Below, piece by piece: positions 45,113 to 54,693 of a DNA stretch of 64,000 bases. The stretch lies in assembly GCA_004298045.1 (NCBI GenBank), contig SCRM01000010.1:399762-463761 (forward strand), in the 5' to 3' direction. A program made the position numbers and the translations under genes. This stretch comes from Rhodanobacter sp. GTDB taxonomy: Bacteria; Pseudomonadota; Gammaproteobacteria; Xanthomonadales; Rhodanobacteraceae. Position 1 is the first letter of the stretch, and each line of letters begins with the position of its first letter. The notes below the pieces were generated by a model. It was not told the DNA's origin, searched no databases, and worked only from the letters and a program-made list of their open reading frames with translations.

Positions 45113-47611
45113 TCAACGCGGCCGCGGCTTGGCGCGATGCGTGGGCGTGGCGGTCCACGGATCTTCCGGCCACGGGTGTTTCGGGTAGCGCCCCTTGAGC
45201 TCCTTGCGCACCTCCGGGTAGGTGCGCTCCCAGAAACTGCGCAGGTCCTGGGTGACCTGCATCGGCCGCCCGGCGGGCGACTGCAGGTGCAGGGTGACGG
45301 CGACGCGGCCGTCGGCAACGCGCGGGGTGTCGGCGAGGCCGAACAGCTCCTGCAGCTTCACCGCCAGTACCGGCGCGCCTTCAGCGGCGTAGTCGATGCG
45401 GTGCGCGCGGCCGCTGGGCACGACGACGTGATCGGGCGCGAGGCGATCCAGCGCCTGCTGCTGTGCGCGGTCGAGCAGCGTATGCAGCGCCTGGCCGAGC
45501 AGGCCGGTATCCAGCGCGTCCAGCCGATGCAGGCCATCAAGAAACGGCACCAGCCAGGTTTCCAGGGTGGCGAGCAATGCCGCGTCGGAGACATCGGGCA
45601 GGCCCAGCTCCGGCATCCAGCCGCGCAGCGCCTGCACCCGCGCGCGCCAGCGCGGAGCGTCTTCGCCCCATGGCAGGATGCCCGGGCCTTGCGCGCGAAT
45701 CGCGGCCAGCATCGCCGGCAAAGCGTCCTCGGCCCGCACCGGCACGCTGCGGCGGTCGAGCACGATCGCCGCAAAGCGGTGCTCCTCGAACGCTTCGGCG
45801 GCATGCCGTGCGGGGTTCCAGTGCAGCACGCGCTCGCGCACGAAGCGTGCGGGGAAATCGCGTTCGAGGCACGCCGGGTCGAACGGTGCCGCGGCGAGGA
45901 TCAGGCTGTCGCGCGCATCCAGCCGCAGATCGAGCGCCACCAGCCACGGCTCGCCGCGCAAGGCGGTTTCCTCGTGCAGGCGTGCGCCACGGCCGTTGGC
46001 CAGGGTGTAGCGCATGGGGTTGCCGCAGTCGGCGTGCGCAATGCGGTCGGGAAACGCCGGCAACAGCAAGTCGCCGAGCGCATGCGCACCGGGCGTGCCG
46101 CTGGCCGGGCCGCGCACGCCCAGCCGCTTGCGCCAGCCGCGGCTCGCCTGCTCGATCGCGGCCAGCGCGCCACTGCTGCCGCCATGGGTGCGGCGGTCGC
46201 GCCAGGCGTGGAGCGCGGCCAGGCGCACCCGAAAATCATCACTGCGGGCCTGCTCCCCGCGCAGCGGTGAGCGAGCTTCCAGCAAGGCCAGCAGGTCGGC
46301 CACCAGTGGCCGCAGCGCCTCGGGTGCGCGCAGCGCGGCCGCCGCCAGCCGGGGAGACGCGCCCAGCGCCAGCATGCGCCGGCCCAGCGACGTGATGCGG
46401 CCGCGCGCATCCAGCGCGTCGAGTGCGCCAAGCAGCGCGCGCGCCTGCGCCAGCGCGCCGGGTGGCGGCGGATCCAGCCAGCGCAACCCGGTGCTGCCCC
46501 AGGCAGCGAGTTCCAGTGCCAGCGCCGAAAGTTCCACCTGGGCGATTTCCGGCGTACGCGCCGGCTCCAGGCGTTTGCTTTGCGGCCACAGGCGGTACGC
46601 CGCGCCCGCGGCCACGCGCCCGGCACGCCCGGCACGTTGATCGGCCGAGGCCTGCGAAATCGCCACGGTATCCAACCGGGTAAACCCGGAGTTCGGATCG
46701 AACCGCGGCTCGCGCGCGAGGCCGCTGTCGATCACCGCGCGGATGCCCGGCGCGGTGACGCTGGATTCGGCCACGTTGGTCGCGAGCACGATGCGCCGCG
46801 TGTCGGGTTCCGCCGGCGCCAGCGCCCGCTGCTGCTCGGCGAGCGCAAGCTCGCCATGCAGCGGCACGATCTCGAGCGTGCCGCCTGCCTCCGGCAAGTG
46901 CTGCAGCATGGCCTGCGCGCGGGCGATTTCGCGCCGGCCGGGCAGGAACACCAGCACGTCGCCCGGGTTTTCGGCGAGCGCGAGCGCTGCCACGCGCAGC
47001 AGGTGCTGATCCAGGGTTTCCTGCACGCGTGCCGGCGGGTAGCCGATGCGCACCGGAAAACTGCGGCCGGGGCTGGAAAGGCGTGGGGCGTCGAACCAGC
47101 GGGCGATGCGCTCGCCATCCAGCGTGGCCGACATCACCACCAGCCGCAGGTCGTCGCGCAGGCCCGCCTGCACGTCGAGCGCCAGCGCGGCGCCGAGATC
47201 GCCCGCCAGGTGGCGCTCGTGGAATTCGTCGAACAGGATCGCGCCGACGCCCGGCAGCTCCGGATCGTCCTGCAGCAGGCGCGTCAGGATGCCCTCGGTC
47301 ACCACCTCGACGCGCGTGGCTGCGCTGATGCGCGACTCGAAGCGGATGCGGTAGCCGACGGTCGCACCCACTTCCTCGCCGAGCTGGCGCGCCATGAACC
47401 CGTCCGCCGCGCGCGCCGCGATGCGCCGCGGTTCGAGCACCAGCACCTTGCGCCCGCCGAGCCACGCGGCATCCAGCAACGCCAGCGGCACCTGGGTGGT
47501 CTTGCCGGCGCCCGGCGGCGCCTCCAGCACCAGCCGCGGCGTCGCCGCCAGCGACGCCAGGATCTCGGGCAACAGCGGGGTGATGGGGAAAGCGGGGAGC
47601 GCGGCACGCAT
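45113..47611 (-). CDS. hrpB: ATP-dependent RNA helicase HrpB
   Basis: This 832-residue DEAH-box helicase shows Walker A PPGAGKTT (residues 32-39), the motif II DEFHER, SAT motif III (VMSATLD), a second RecA domain with DQRAGRAGR, then the helicase-associated and HrpB C-terminal domains. Its cellular role in gammaproteobacteria is not well defined; some homologues take part in mRNA processing. ATG 47611 gives the standard start. It is upstream of the ArsR-like gene on the same strand, 64 bases apart. Confidence 0.95.
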   Translation of the reverse strand: MRAALPAFPITPLLPEILASLAATPRLVLEAPPGAGKTTQVPLALLDAAWLGGRKVLVLEPRRIAARAADGFMARQLGEEVGATVGYRIRFESRISAATRVEVVTEGILTRLLQDDPELPGVGAILFDEFHERHLAGDLGAALALDVQAGLRDDLRLVVMSATLDGERIARWFDAPRLSSPGRSFPVRIGYPPARVQETLDQHLLRVAALALAENPGDVLVFLPGRREIARAQAMLQHLPEAGGTLEIVPLHGELALAEQQRALAPAEPDTRRIVLATNVAESSVTAPGIRAVIDSGLAREPRFDPNSGFTRLDTVAISQASADQRAGRAGRVAAGAAYRLWPQSKRLEPARTPEIAQVELSALALELAAWGSTGLRWLDPPPPGALAQARALLGALDALDARGRITSLGRRMLALGASPRLAAAALRAPEALRPLVADLLALLEARSPLRGEQARSDDFRVRLAALHAWRDRRTHGGSSGALAAIEQASRGWRKRLGVRGPASGTPGAHALGDLLLPAFPDRIAHADCGNPMRYTLANGRGARLHEETALRGEPWLVALDLRLDARDSLILAAAPFDPACLERDFPARFVRERVLHWNPARHAAEAFEEHRFAAIVLDRRSVPVRAEDALPAMLAAIRAQGPGILPWGEDAPRWRARVQALRGWMPELGLPDVSDAALLATLETWLVPFLDGLHRLDALDTGLLGQALHTLLDRAQQQALDRLAPDHVVVPSGRAHRIDYAAEGAPVLAVKLQELFGLADTPRVADGRVAVTLHLQSPAGRPMQVTQDLRSFWERTYPEVRKELKGRYPKHPWPEDPWTATPTHRAKPRPR

Positions 47612-47706
47612 GCGCAAATGGTAGCCGGGAGACGCTGTGGCCTGCGGCAGTTCCCCCGGCTTCGGCGGGACAGGACGGAGAGCCGACCCCGGCCCGCGCG
47701 CCCCGT

Positions 47707-50172
47707 CTACGGTTGCCGCGGGGCCGGCTTCGACACCGCTGGCGCGGCACCGGAGGCGGCCGGCGGCAGCGGATAGGTGCTGGCCTGCGGCGCGGCGGCC
47801 GGCGTCGTGCGCAAGGGGCGCAGCGACTCGAACGCACGCTGGTAATCGTCGGTCACCTGGCGCGCTTCCTCGCTGCTGCGGATGACGCGCGGCGTGATGA
47901 GCACGATCAACTCGGTGCGGCTGCGGTTGCGGCTGGTGGTGCCAAACAGGCGGCCGAGGATGGGGATGCGGTTCAAGCCCGGCACGCCGGTGTCGTCGAT
48001 GCCCTCGTTCTGCTGGATCAGGCCACCCAGCAGCACGGTCTGCCCGCTTTGCACCGCCACCTGGGTCTGCATGCTGCGGTCGGCAATGGTGTAGTTGCCG
48101 TTCTGGTCCCGGGTGGTGGGGTTGCTCACCTCCTGGTCGATGTCGAGATACACCAGGCCACCAGGATTGACCCGCGGCACCACCTTGAGGATCACGCCGG
48201 TATTGAGGTACTGCACCTGCCCCACGGCGCCGAAACCACCAGTGCCGTTGCCGATGCCGGTGGTGATGTAGTTCTGGTTGATCGGCACCTGGTTGCCCAC
48301 CTGGATCTGCGCCGGCTGGTTGTTCATCACCACCAGCGAGGGTGCGGACAAGGTCTTGGTGTTGCCGTTGTCCTCCAGCGCGCGCACCGCGACCTGCATG
48401 TGGTTGTTGAGGAACGAGTAGAAGAACGGCTCACCGCCATAGGTGTTGCCGCCGCCGCCAAGCGCGCCTTGCCGCGGGTTGGACGGATGCCCCGGGGTGA
48501 TGACCGTGCCGCCGCTGGCGTTGGTGCTGGAGGTGGCGCCGGCCAGGCCCTGCAAATACCACTGCACGCCGAACTGGAACTGCCCGGTGAGGTTCACTTC
48601 GAGAATGCGGGTTTCGATCTGCACCTGCAGCGGGATGGTGTCCAGGCGCTTGATGGCGGCTTCGATCTCGGTCCACTGCGAGGGCCGCGCGCGCACCATG
48701 AGCTGGTTGTTCGCGTCCACCGAGCTGATGCGGATGCTGCCGTCGCCGGAGACGAATTGCTGGTCCTGGCTGGCGGCGTTGGCGTTGCCATAGCGGGTGC
48801 TCGGCACCGGCCCGCCACTGACGCCGCCACCGATGCCGCCGGTCACCCCGCCGGTGGTACCGCCCAGGCCGCCGACGTTGCCCAACCCGCCGCTGCTGGC
48901 GCTGCCCAGCCGGGAGCCCATGCCGGCGGCGCCCGCGGTGTTGCTGCTGCCGAAACTGCCGGCCATGCTGCCCATGCCGCTGGCACTGCCGCGCGCATTT
49001 TCCGCACTGCCCAGCGTGCCGGCGGTCAGGCCCGGTCCGACTTCACCGCCGCCGGCCCCGCCGCTGCCGCCGTTGGGCGCGTAGATCTGCGCCAGGTAGC
49101 GCGCCAGGTCGGAGGCCTTGATATTGCGCACGTCGTACACGTACAGCTGCGGCTGGTTGCCGCCGCCCTGGTCGATGCGCGCGATCCAGCGGCCCACCTC
49201 GTCCACATAGTTGGGCTGGGTGCTGATGACCACCAGCGCGTTGGTGCGCTTGATCGGAATGAAGCGCAGCATGCCCGCCATCGGAGTGTCGCCCTTGGGG
49301 CCGAACATTTCGTCCAGCTTGGACATCAGCTGGTCGACGTCCGCGTGCTGCAGGTTGAACACGCCCACCGACATGCCGCGCAACCAGTCGACGTCGAACG
49401 TACGGATGGTGCGCGCGTAGTTGTCCAGCTCCTGCGGGGTGCCGGACAGCGCGATCAGATTGCGCGTGGGGTCCACCAGCAGGATGGATTCCGGCCGCGC
49501 AAACGGCTTCAGCAGCTTTTGCATCTCCGCCGCGGAGATGTAGTGCAGTGGAAACAGCCGCGCCTGCAGCCCGCCGGCCGGCGCAATCGCGCCCAGGCTG
49601 GGCACCAGGTTGCCGCCCACCGCGTCCTTGGCCGGCAGCACCACGTAGCTGCCGCTGCGCTCGACCAGCGCATTGCCGGTCCACGCCAACAGGGTTTCGA
49701 GGATCGGCAGCGCCTGGTCGGTCGCCACCGGCTCGGAAGTGGAGAACGAGATGTTGCCCTGCACGCCGGGCACGATGGTGTAGTTCTTGTGCAGCAGGTC
49801 GCCGAGGATGGCCTTGACCACCGCCTGCACCGGCTGGTTCTCGAAATTGAAGGTGACCGCATTGCTGCCGGAGGCCGCCTTGTGCGGCGTGGCGCCGCCC
49901 ACTGCACGCACGAACTGGCCGCTGCCCAGGCTCACCTGCGGCAACGCCGCCGCACCCGAGGCGGTGGTCTTGTCGTTGGCCAGCGGCAACGGTGCCGGCA
50001 CCGGCGCATGGGTGCCGGCCATCGCCTCGCGTTGCAGCGAGGCGTCGTCGGCCTGCGGCGCCACGCTGGCGCAACCCGTCATGCCCAGGGCAAGCAACAG
50101 GGCCAGCGCCACTCGTGGCAGCCGGGTACGCGGGCGGGAAACTACGGAAAACCGGGTGGACTGGCGGGACAT
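47707..50172 (-). CDS. gspD: Type II secretion secretin GspD/XpsD
   Basis: This 821-residue outer-membrane secretin has a lipoprotein-type signal (lipobox LGMTGC), N0-N3 ring domains from about residue 90 and a C-terminal secretin barrel (VPRVNPGGLVYLDIDQEVSN, then GLIQQNEGIDDTGVPGLNRIPILG in parts). A Gly/Ser-rich insert lies at about residues 370-460 in the N3 region, as known in secretins. A Pro/Ala-rich tail follows the barrel. It forms the channel through which folded exoproteins leave. Being last in the operon, three bases after gspN, matches the Xanthomonas xps order. Confidence 0.96.
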   Translation of the reverse strand: MSRQSTRFSVVSRPRTRLPRVALALLLALGMTGCASVAPQADDASLQREAMAGTHAPVPAPLPLANDKTTASGAAALPQVSLGSGQFVRAVGGATPHKAASGSNAVTFNFENQPVQAVVKAILGDLLHKNYTIVPGVQGNISFSTSEPVATDQALPILETLLAWTGNALVERSGSYVVLPAKDAVGGNLVPSLGAIAPAGGLQARLFPLHYISAAEMQKLLKPFARPESILLVDPTRNLIALSGTPQELDNYARTIRTFDVDWLRGMSVGVFNLQHADVDQLMSKLDEMFGPKGDTPMAGMLRFIPIKRTNALVVISTQPNYVDEVGRWIARIDQGGGNQPQLYVYDVRNIKASDLARYLAQIYAPNGGSGGAGGGEVGPGLTAGTLGSAENARGSASGMGSMAGSFGSSNTAGAAGMGSRLGSASSGGLGNVGGLGGTTGGVTGGIGGGVSGGPVPSTRYGNANAASQDQQFVSGDGSIRISSVDANNQLMVRARPSQWTEIEAAIKRLDTIPLQVQIETRILEVNLTGQFQFGVQWYLQGLAGATSSTNASGGTVITPGHPSNPRQGALGGGGNTYGGEPFFYSFLNNHMQVAVRALEDNGNTKTLSAPSLVVMNNQPAQIQVGNQVPINQNYITTGIGNGTGGFGAVGQVQYLNTGVILKVVPRVNPGGLVYLDIDQEVSNPTTRDQNGNYTIADRSMQTQVAVQSGQTVLLGGLIQQNEGIDDTGVPGLNRIPILGRLFGTTSRNRSRTELIVLITPRVIRSSEEARQVTDDYQRAFESLRPLRTTPAAAPQASTYPLPPAASGAAPAVSKPAPRQP

Positions 50173-50175
50173 GAA

Positions 50176-50904
50176 TCACTGAGCTCCTTCGGGAGTCGTG
50201 GCCGCGTCGGCGGCACGGCGCTGCAAAACGGCAGCCTTGAGTTTGCGCAGGCGTTCCAGCTGCTGGGCGCTGTAGGCGGGCGGCGGTGACGGACGCGGCG
50301 CATCCTGGCCGATCGCCGGCGTTACGCGCTGCATGCTGGCGGCGCCCGGCGCGGAGGGTGCGGACGACGACGGTGCCGGTGGCGGCGGTGCGCCATGCGC
50401 ATCCGGCGCACCCTTGGCGACGTCGATCGGCGCGCCCGCCGGCAATTTCAGCTCGGTGCGCCCCTGCGCGGAGTCGATGATCACCGACCGCGGCAGCACC
50501 TCGACCACCGTCACATCCACCCCCGGCATGCGCTCGCCCTGGTGCAGGCGCAGCTCGCGGCCGCTGGTCTTGTCGTGCAACAGCGCCATGTGCCAGCGCG
50601 GGGTGATGATGACGCCGGTGAGCTGCAGATCACCCAGGGCGGAACCGCCGTTCGCCGCGTGCGCCTCGGGCTTGCGGTTGGGGCTGAAGAGGGACTGTTG
50701 CCACACTGGCGCGAATTCGGCCACCGGATGCACGGTAGGCGCGGCGGCCAACGTGCGTGCCGCCGGCAACGATGCCGGGGTGCGCGGCGCATGCCAGCGC
50801 ACGCCCTGCCCGAAACCCGCCAGCAACGCGAACCACACTGCCGTCAGGGCCAGTGCCAGCACCACCAGTGCCGGGGTCAGACGATGCTGGGCCTGCGCGT
50901 TCAT
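50176..50904 (-). CDS. gspN: Type II secretion protein GspN/XpsN (GspC-like)
   Basis: This 242-residue protein has one N-terminal membrane helix and a periplasmic domain with LGDLQLTGVIITPRWHMALLHD, a homology region of the GspC type, followed by a Pro/Ala-rich stretch and a basic C terminus. In Xanthomonas, XpsN takes the place of GspC, linking the inner-membrane platform to the secretin. No separate gspC is present. It overlaps gspM by four bases. Confidence 0.9.
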   Translation of the reverse strand: MNAQAQHRLTPALVVLALALTAVWFALLAGFGQGVRWHAPRTPASLPAARTLAAAPTVHPVAEFAPVWQQSLFSPNRKPEAHAANGGSALGDLQLTGVIITPRWHMALLHDKTSGRELRLHQGERMPGVDVTVVEVLPRSVIIDSAQGRTELKLPAGAPIDVAKGAPDAHGAPPPPAPSSSAPSAPGAASMQRVTPAIGQDAPRPSPPPAYSAQQLERLRKLKAAVLQRRAADAATTPEGAQ

Positions 50905-51533
50905 CGTGTGGCCTCCGGCATGGCGTTGGCGGCTGGCGCAGCCACCGGGCGCAGATAGCCGGAAAGGCTGAACTGCACCTCGAGCGAAGGCGTGCTGGCC
51001 TGCTGCGCCGCGACCGGGTTGCGATAAATGCTGAGGTTGTCCACGAACAGATACGGCGTGCCCTGCTCCAGCGCCTGCAGCACGCCCACCAAGGGTTCGA
51101 TGTCGCAGCGCAGGCTGATGTTGGCGGTGGCCTTGCGATACGGCTCGCCGGCGGCACGGTCGGTACCCGGCACCGGCATCTTCTGGGTGACTTCGCAGCT
51201 GCCGCCCGCGGCGTGCGCGCCCACCGCATCCACCACCCGTTGCATGAGGTCGGCGGCCGCCGTGTTGGGATCGTTCTCGGGCAGGAACGCGCTGCTTGCC
51301 GCGCGCCCGCTGCCCAACGCCGCCAGCCTGCGTGCCAGCTGCGGCTTCTCCGCAATGATGCCGGCATAGCGCGCCTGGGTATCGCGCAACTCGCTCATCT
51401 GGGCGTCCACCGCGGCCAGCGGCGCGACAAACCACCAATGCAGCAGCAGGAAATACGCCAGCACCAGCGCCAACGCCAACAAGCCGATGGCGGCGATGCG
51501 CTGGCCGCGTGCATTGAGCCGGGGCGCCTTCAC
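50901..51533 (-). CDS. gspM: Type II secretion platform protein GspM/XpsM
   Basis: This 210-residue protein has a short cytosolic start, one membrane helix (about residues 14-36), a coiled-coil stretch and a periplasmic ferredoxin-like domain. GspM binds GspL and stabilises the assembly platform. It is coupled to gspL upstream and gspN downstream by four-base overlaps. Similarity is weak as usual; position and layout support the call. Confidence 0.9.
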   Translation of the reverse strand: MKAPRLNARGQRIAAIGLLALALVLAYFLLLHWWFVAPLAAVDAQMSELRDTQARYAGIIAEKPQLARRLAALGSGRAASSAFLPENDPNTAAADLMQRVVDAVGAHAAGGSCEVTQKMPVPGTDRAAGEPYRKATANISLRCDIEPLVGVLQALEQGTPYLFVDNLSIYRNPVAAQQASTPSLEVQFSLSGYLRPVAAPAANAMPEATR

Positions 51534-52690
51534 CGCGTACTCCCCGCGTCCGCCGGCACGGCGCGCCCGGCCGCACTCGGATCATGCAGCTGGGCCACCA
51601 TGTAGAACCGCTCCTTGCCCGAGGCAGGGTCAGCCTGGATGCTGCCCTGGAAACTCGCGTTGTCGATCAGCGCCGAACCCTTCAGCCGGTCGAGCAGCCC
51701 GGCGGCCTGCGGGCTCTGGCCCTGAAAGCCGATCTGGCCGCCATCGTCGAGCGAGAAGCGCTCAAGCCACGCACTTGCCGGAAGGCGTTTGGTGAGGTCG
51801 AGCAGCACCGCGAGCACGCTCGGCCGCCGGGCCTTGCGCTGGGCGAGGAAACCTGCCGCGCCGACGTCGTCCTGCCACTGTTTGCGCAGCGCCGCTACCT
51901 GCGCGGCTGCACCGTGCATCGCATCCACCTGGGTCTGCATCTGCGCCAGCGCGGCCTCGCGGTTGTGCCGCCACGCGCCCATGAGCAGCCCCAGCAACAG
52001 CACGCAAGCCGCGCCGAGCGCAAGGTTCAGCCGCAGGCGCGGCCGGGTGCGCCGCAGCGTGCGATCCGCCGGCAGCAGGTTGATGCCAGTGCGCGCATCG
52101 CCGGCCGGCACATCCACCGCATCGATGCCGATGCCCAGCGTCGCCAGACGCGCCAGCAAGGGATCGAGCGTGTCGCGGCGCACGACAAACAGCTCGACGG
52201 CGAGCTGCCCGGCCGGCGCCGGTTGGGCGGTTTCACGCACGGTGCAATACACCTGCGCCGCGGTGAACGGCGTCTGTCGATCCAGCTCGTAGCCCACCAC
52301 CTGTTGCAGCCGTGGCCGCGCCGCCAGCGGTACCTGCAGCACGCGGCGCAACACCTCGTCCGGCGGCAGCAACACGGCCAGCCGGCGATCGACGGCATCC
52401 ACGCCCTGCCAAGCCGCTGCCAGCGTCGCCTGCGGCGTCGGCACCGGATCATCGTCGCGCCAGCGCGCCACCACCGGCGCCGCACCGGCGCGGTTCACAC
52501 GCCACTCGGCGCCCTCGGCGCGCAGCAGGTACCAAGTCGCGCCGCTGCCGAATGCTGCGCGCCAGCGCGCCGGCAGGCACGCGGCCAGCTCGCCCCCCCA
52601 CCAGGCGAAAAACGCCGGTGCCGGCGATGCCCGCCAGGCCACCTGCGCGCGATCCATCCACTGCCGCAGCGACGTCGTTGCAGCGCTCAT
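51530..52690 (-). CDS. gspL: Type II secretion platform protein GspL/XpsL
   Basis: This 386-residue bitopic protein has an actin-like cytosolic domain (about residues 1-235) that recruits the GspE ATPase, one membrane helix (about 240-258) and a periplasmic part resembling PilN-type domains. LAVLLPPDEVLRRVLQVPLAAR is recognisable in the cytosolic domain. It overlaps both neighbours by four bases. Confidence 0.92.
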   Translation of the reverse strand: MSAATTSLRQWMDRAQVAWRASPAPAFFAWWGGELAACLPARWRAAFGSGATWYLLRAEGAEWRVNRAGAAPVVARWRDDDPVPTPQATLAAAWQGVDAVDRRLAVLLPPDEVLRRVLQVPLAARPRLQQVVGYELDRQTPFTAAQVYCTVRETAQPAPAGQLAVELFVVRRDTLDPLLARLATLGIGIDAVDVPAGDARTGINLLPADRTLRRTRPRLRLNLALGAACVLLLGLLMGAWRHNREAALAQMQTQVDAMHGAAAQVAALRKQWQDDVGAAGFLAQRKARRPSVLAVLLDLTKRLPASAWLERFSLDDGGQIGFQGQSPQAAGLLDRLKGSALIDNASFQGSIQADPASGKERFYMVAQLHDPSAAGRAVPADAGSTR

Positions 52691-53547
52691 TCGCGGTCTC
52701 CCTCCTGCCAGCGCAGCACCGTATACGGTTGCGCGCCCGTGGCGCCCGGCCGCAAGCGGATGGTGGCCACTACCGTCGCGCGTGCCCCATCGGGCAGCTC
52801 GGCCCGAGCGTGAATACTATGCGTGATTCCCCCGGCAATGAGTGTGCCGCCGGTGCGCGCGTTGTGTTTTCGTGTAGCCAGCACCGCCGCCAGCTGCGCC
52901 GGATTCAGCCCCGGAATCGCCGCCAGCGCCAGCGGCGGCGCGGTATTCGGGTCGGGCACCGCGCGCCCGGACCAGATGGTGATGGCCGGCGCCAGTTTGG
53001 CGTACAGCGCCGGCGTCACGCCGAGCACCTGCTGGAATTCCTCCAGCGTGGCGAACGGGCCGTGGCGTGGGCCGTAGCTGCGTCCGGCCGCCACGTATGC
53101 CGCGCGGTCGTGCTGCGCTTGGCTGGTGCTGCCGAGGAAACCGCGCCAGGCCACCACGTTGGCGGTCAGTGCCTGCGCAGCCGTCAGGTCCATGCCCGCG
53201 GCGCGAAACAGGCCGGTCAGCACTTCCGGCAAGGCCGCGTTCAAATCCACCTTGCCGCCTTCGTCGACGATGCGCACATCGACCCTGGCGCCGGCAAACG
53301 CGAACGGATAATCGCGCCCATCGGCGGCCCAGCGCCGCTGGTGGTTGCCATCCTGCAGCGCCTGGATGGCGCGCATCAGGCCGGCCTCGGCGGCGTAATG
53401 CGCCTGCGTCTGCGCAAACTGGTAGCGCACTTGCAGCGCCTGCGTGCGGGCCAGCACGGCGTAGCTGCCGAGCACCACCGCCAGCAACGTGCAGGCCCAC
53501 AACACCAGCAGCAGCGCGACCCCACGCTGGCGACGCGGCGCGCTCAC
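52687..53547 (-). CDS. gspK: Type II secretion minor pseudopilin GspK/XpsK
   Basis: This 286-residue pseudopilin starts with a short basic leader ending QRG, then VALLLVLWACTLLAVV. It lacks the Glu at mature position 5 found in other pseudopilins, which is a known trait of GspK at the pilus tip. A large helical domain follows, with the T2SS protein K pattern GMDLTAAQALTANVVAWRG-like and IPGLNPAQLAAVLA. It caps the pseudopilus with GspI and GspJ. Confidence 0.93.
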   Translation of the reverse strand: MSAPRRQRGVALLLVLWACTLLAVVLGSYAVLARTQALQVRYQFAQTQAHYAAEAGLMRAIQALQDGNHQRRWAADGRDYPFAFAGARVDVRIVDEGGKVDLNAALPEVLTGLFRAAGMDLTAAQALTANVVAWRGFLGSTSQAQHDRAAYVAAGRSYGPRHGPFATLEEFQQVLGVTPALYAKLAPAITIWSGRAVPDPNTAPPLALAAIPGLNPAQLAAVLATRKHNARTGGTLIAGGITHSIHARAELPDGARATVVATIRLRPGATGAQPYTVLRWQEGDRE

Positions 53548-54197
53548 CGCACCGCCCCCGACGGCAGACCAACCCGGCCCACCACGGCGCCGGCGTCCAC
53601 CCGCAGCGGCACGTCGAGGTCGGGCCAGTCATGAGCCCCCTGCAGCACCAGCCGCACGCTCACCAGCTGCGGCAGGCGACTGCCATCCGGCCAGTCGTCG
53701 CCCCAGGCCACGTCGGCGCCGCTGGCATCCCGGCCGCGATAGCGAAAACCGCCCTGCTTGATGTGGTCGAGCAGCACCTGCGGCTTGCCCAGCGCGGTCG
53801 GGGCGCTGCCGTCGGGCGGCAGCATGGCAAGCTGATATTCGAGGCGCTGACCGTCCTGGCCGCCAGCGACGAGTTTCAACACCTGCAGCTGCGGGCCGAG
53901 CGTGCCGAGGTAACCCGGCAGTGGCGCGACGAACCGCATCTCGTGCGCACTGCCGGCGAAAAACACCGGTTGCCCGTGGTCGTCCGTCCCGATCGGCTGC
54001 GCCAGCGCTTGCGCCAGTTCGCGCCGCAAAAAGCCCTGCGCCGCGCTGATCGCGTCCATGCGTTCGATCGCCGCAGTGCCGCTGCGTGCACCGTGGGTTG
54101 CGCTGCGGATGCCGCCGTACACGCCCACCAGCAGCAGCGCCAGCAAGGCCAGCGACCCGAGCACTTCAAGCAGGGTGAAACCGCGCGCGTGGCTCAT
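53544..54197 (-). CDS. gspJ: Type II secretion minor pseudopilin GspJ/XpsJ
   Basis: This 217-residue pseudopilin has the prepilin motif MSHARG-FTLLEVLGSLALL: short leader, Gly at -1, Phe at +1 and Glu at +5. The prepilin peptidase would cut after the Gly. It joins GspI and GspK in the tip complex. ATG 54197 overlaps the gspI stop by four bases and gives a six-residue leader, the normal length. Confidence 0.94.
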   Translation of the reverse strand: MSHARGFTLLEVLGSLALLALLLVGVYGGIRSATHGARSGTAAIERMDAISAAQGFLRRELAQALAQPIGTDDHGQPVFFAGSAHEMRFVAPLPGYLGTLGPQLQVLKLVAGGQDGQRLEYQLAMLPPDGSAPTALGKPQVLLDHIKQGGFRYRGRDASGADVAWGDDWPDGSRLPQLVSVRLVLQGAHDWPDLDVPLRVDAGAVVGRVGLPSGAVR

Positions 54198-54622
54198 GGC
54201 GTGTCCGCCTGCGCCGGGCCCAGGCGCAACGTCTCGAAGTGCGCCACCTGCGGATGCGCGGCGCTGCCCCACCGCACCGCCAGGTCGAGCCGGTACAGGC
54301 CAAGTGCGTTCTCCCCCGGCTGGCTGCCCGGCGGTTGCCATGCCGTGGTGGTCAGCGTCCAGCGATACCGCGCGTTGAACTTGCCGCTGCGGCTGCCCGG
54401 CGTGACCGCCTCAGTGACATAGGCGCTATCGAGCGCACTGCGCGCCCACAACGCGGCCTCGTCGTGCGCCGCCGCGTTGCGCGACAACGCCATCGCCCCG
54501 CCCGCCACCTTGAGCAGCGCCGCAAACGCGATGCCGAGCAACATGATCGCGGCGATGACTTCGAGCAGGGTGAAGCCTTGTTGCCGGGATTCGGGAGACG
54601 GGATTCGGGATTTGGGGCGCAA
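54194..54622 (-). CDS. gspI: Type II secretion minor pseudopilin GspI/XpsI
   Basis: The body is a clear GspI: QQG-FTLLEVIAAIMLLG with Glu at +5, ending about 125 residues later. The start is uncertain because there is no nearby ATG. TTG 54622 gives a 16-residue leader, and GTG 54697, overlapping the gspH stop (GTGA), gives about 41 residues. Both leaders are coded by the inverted-repeat module at 54585-54690 (translated as RIPSPESR-type text). The shorter form is listed. Coupled to gspJ by four bases. Confidence 0.85.
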   Translation of the reverse strand: MRPKSRIPSPESRQQGFTLLEVIAAIMLLGIAFAALLKVAGGAMALSRNAAAHDEAALWARSALDSAYVTEAVTPGSRSGKFNARYRWTLTTTAWQPPGSQPGENALGLYRLDLAVRWGSAAHPQVAHFETLRLGPAQADTP

Positions 54623-54690
54623 GCCCCCGCCACGGTGCGCACTTGCGCGCTGCGCTCTGCCAAATCCCGAATCCCCAATCCCCAATCCCG
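54585..54690. repeat. Inverted-repeat module at the gspH-gspI junction
   Basis: Left arm units CGGGATTCGGG and CGGGATTTGGG (54585-54616) face right arm units AAATCCCGAATCCCC and CAATCCCGG (54662-54690). The middle, about 45 bases starting GCGCAAGCCC, is clearly related to the middle of the gspG-gspH module (GCGCGAGCCC; CTTGCGCGC in both). The arms can fold into a long hairpin and contain the likely gspI start. Confidence 0.8.
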
Positions 54691-54693
54691 GCC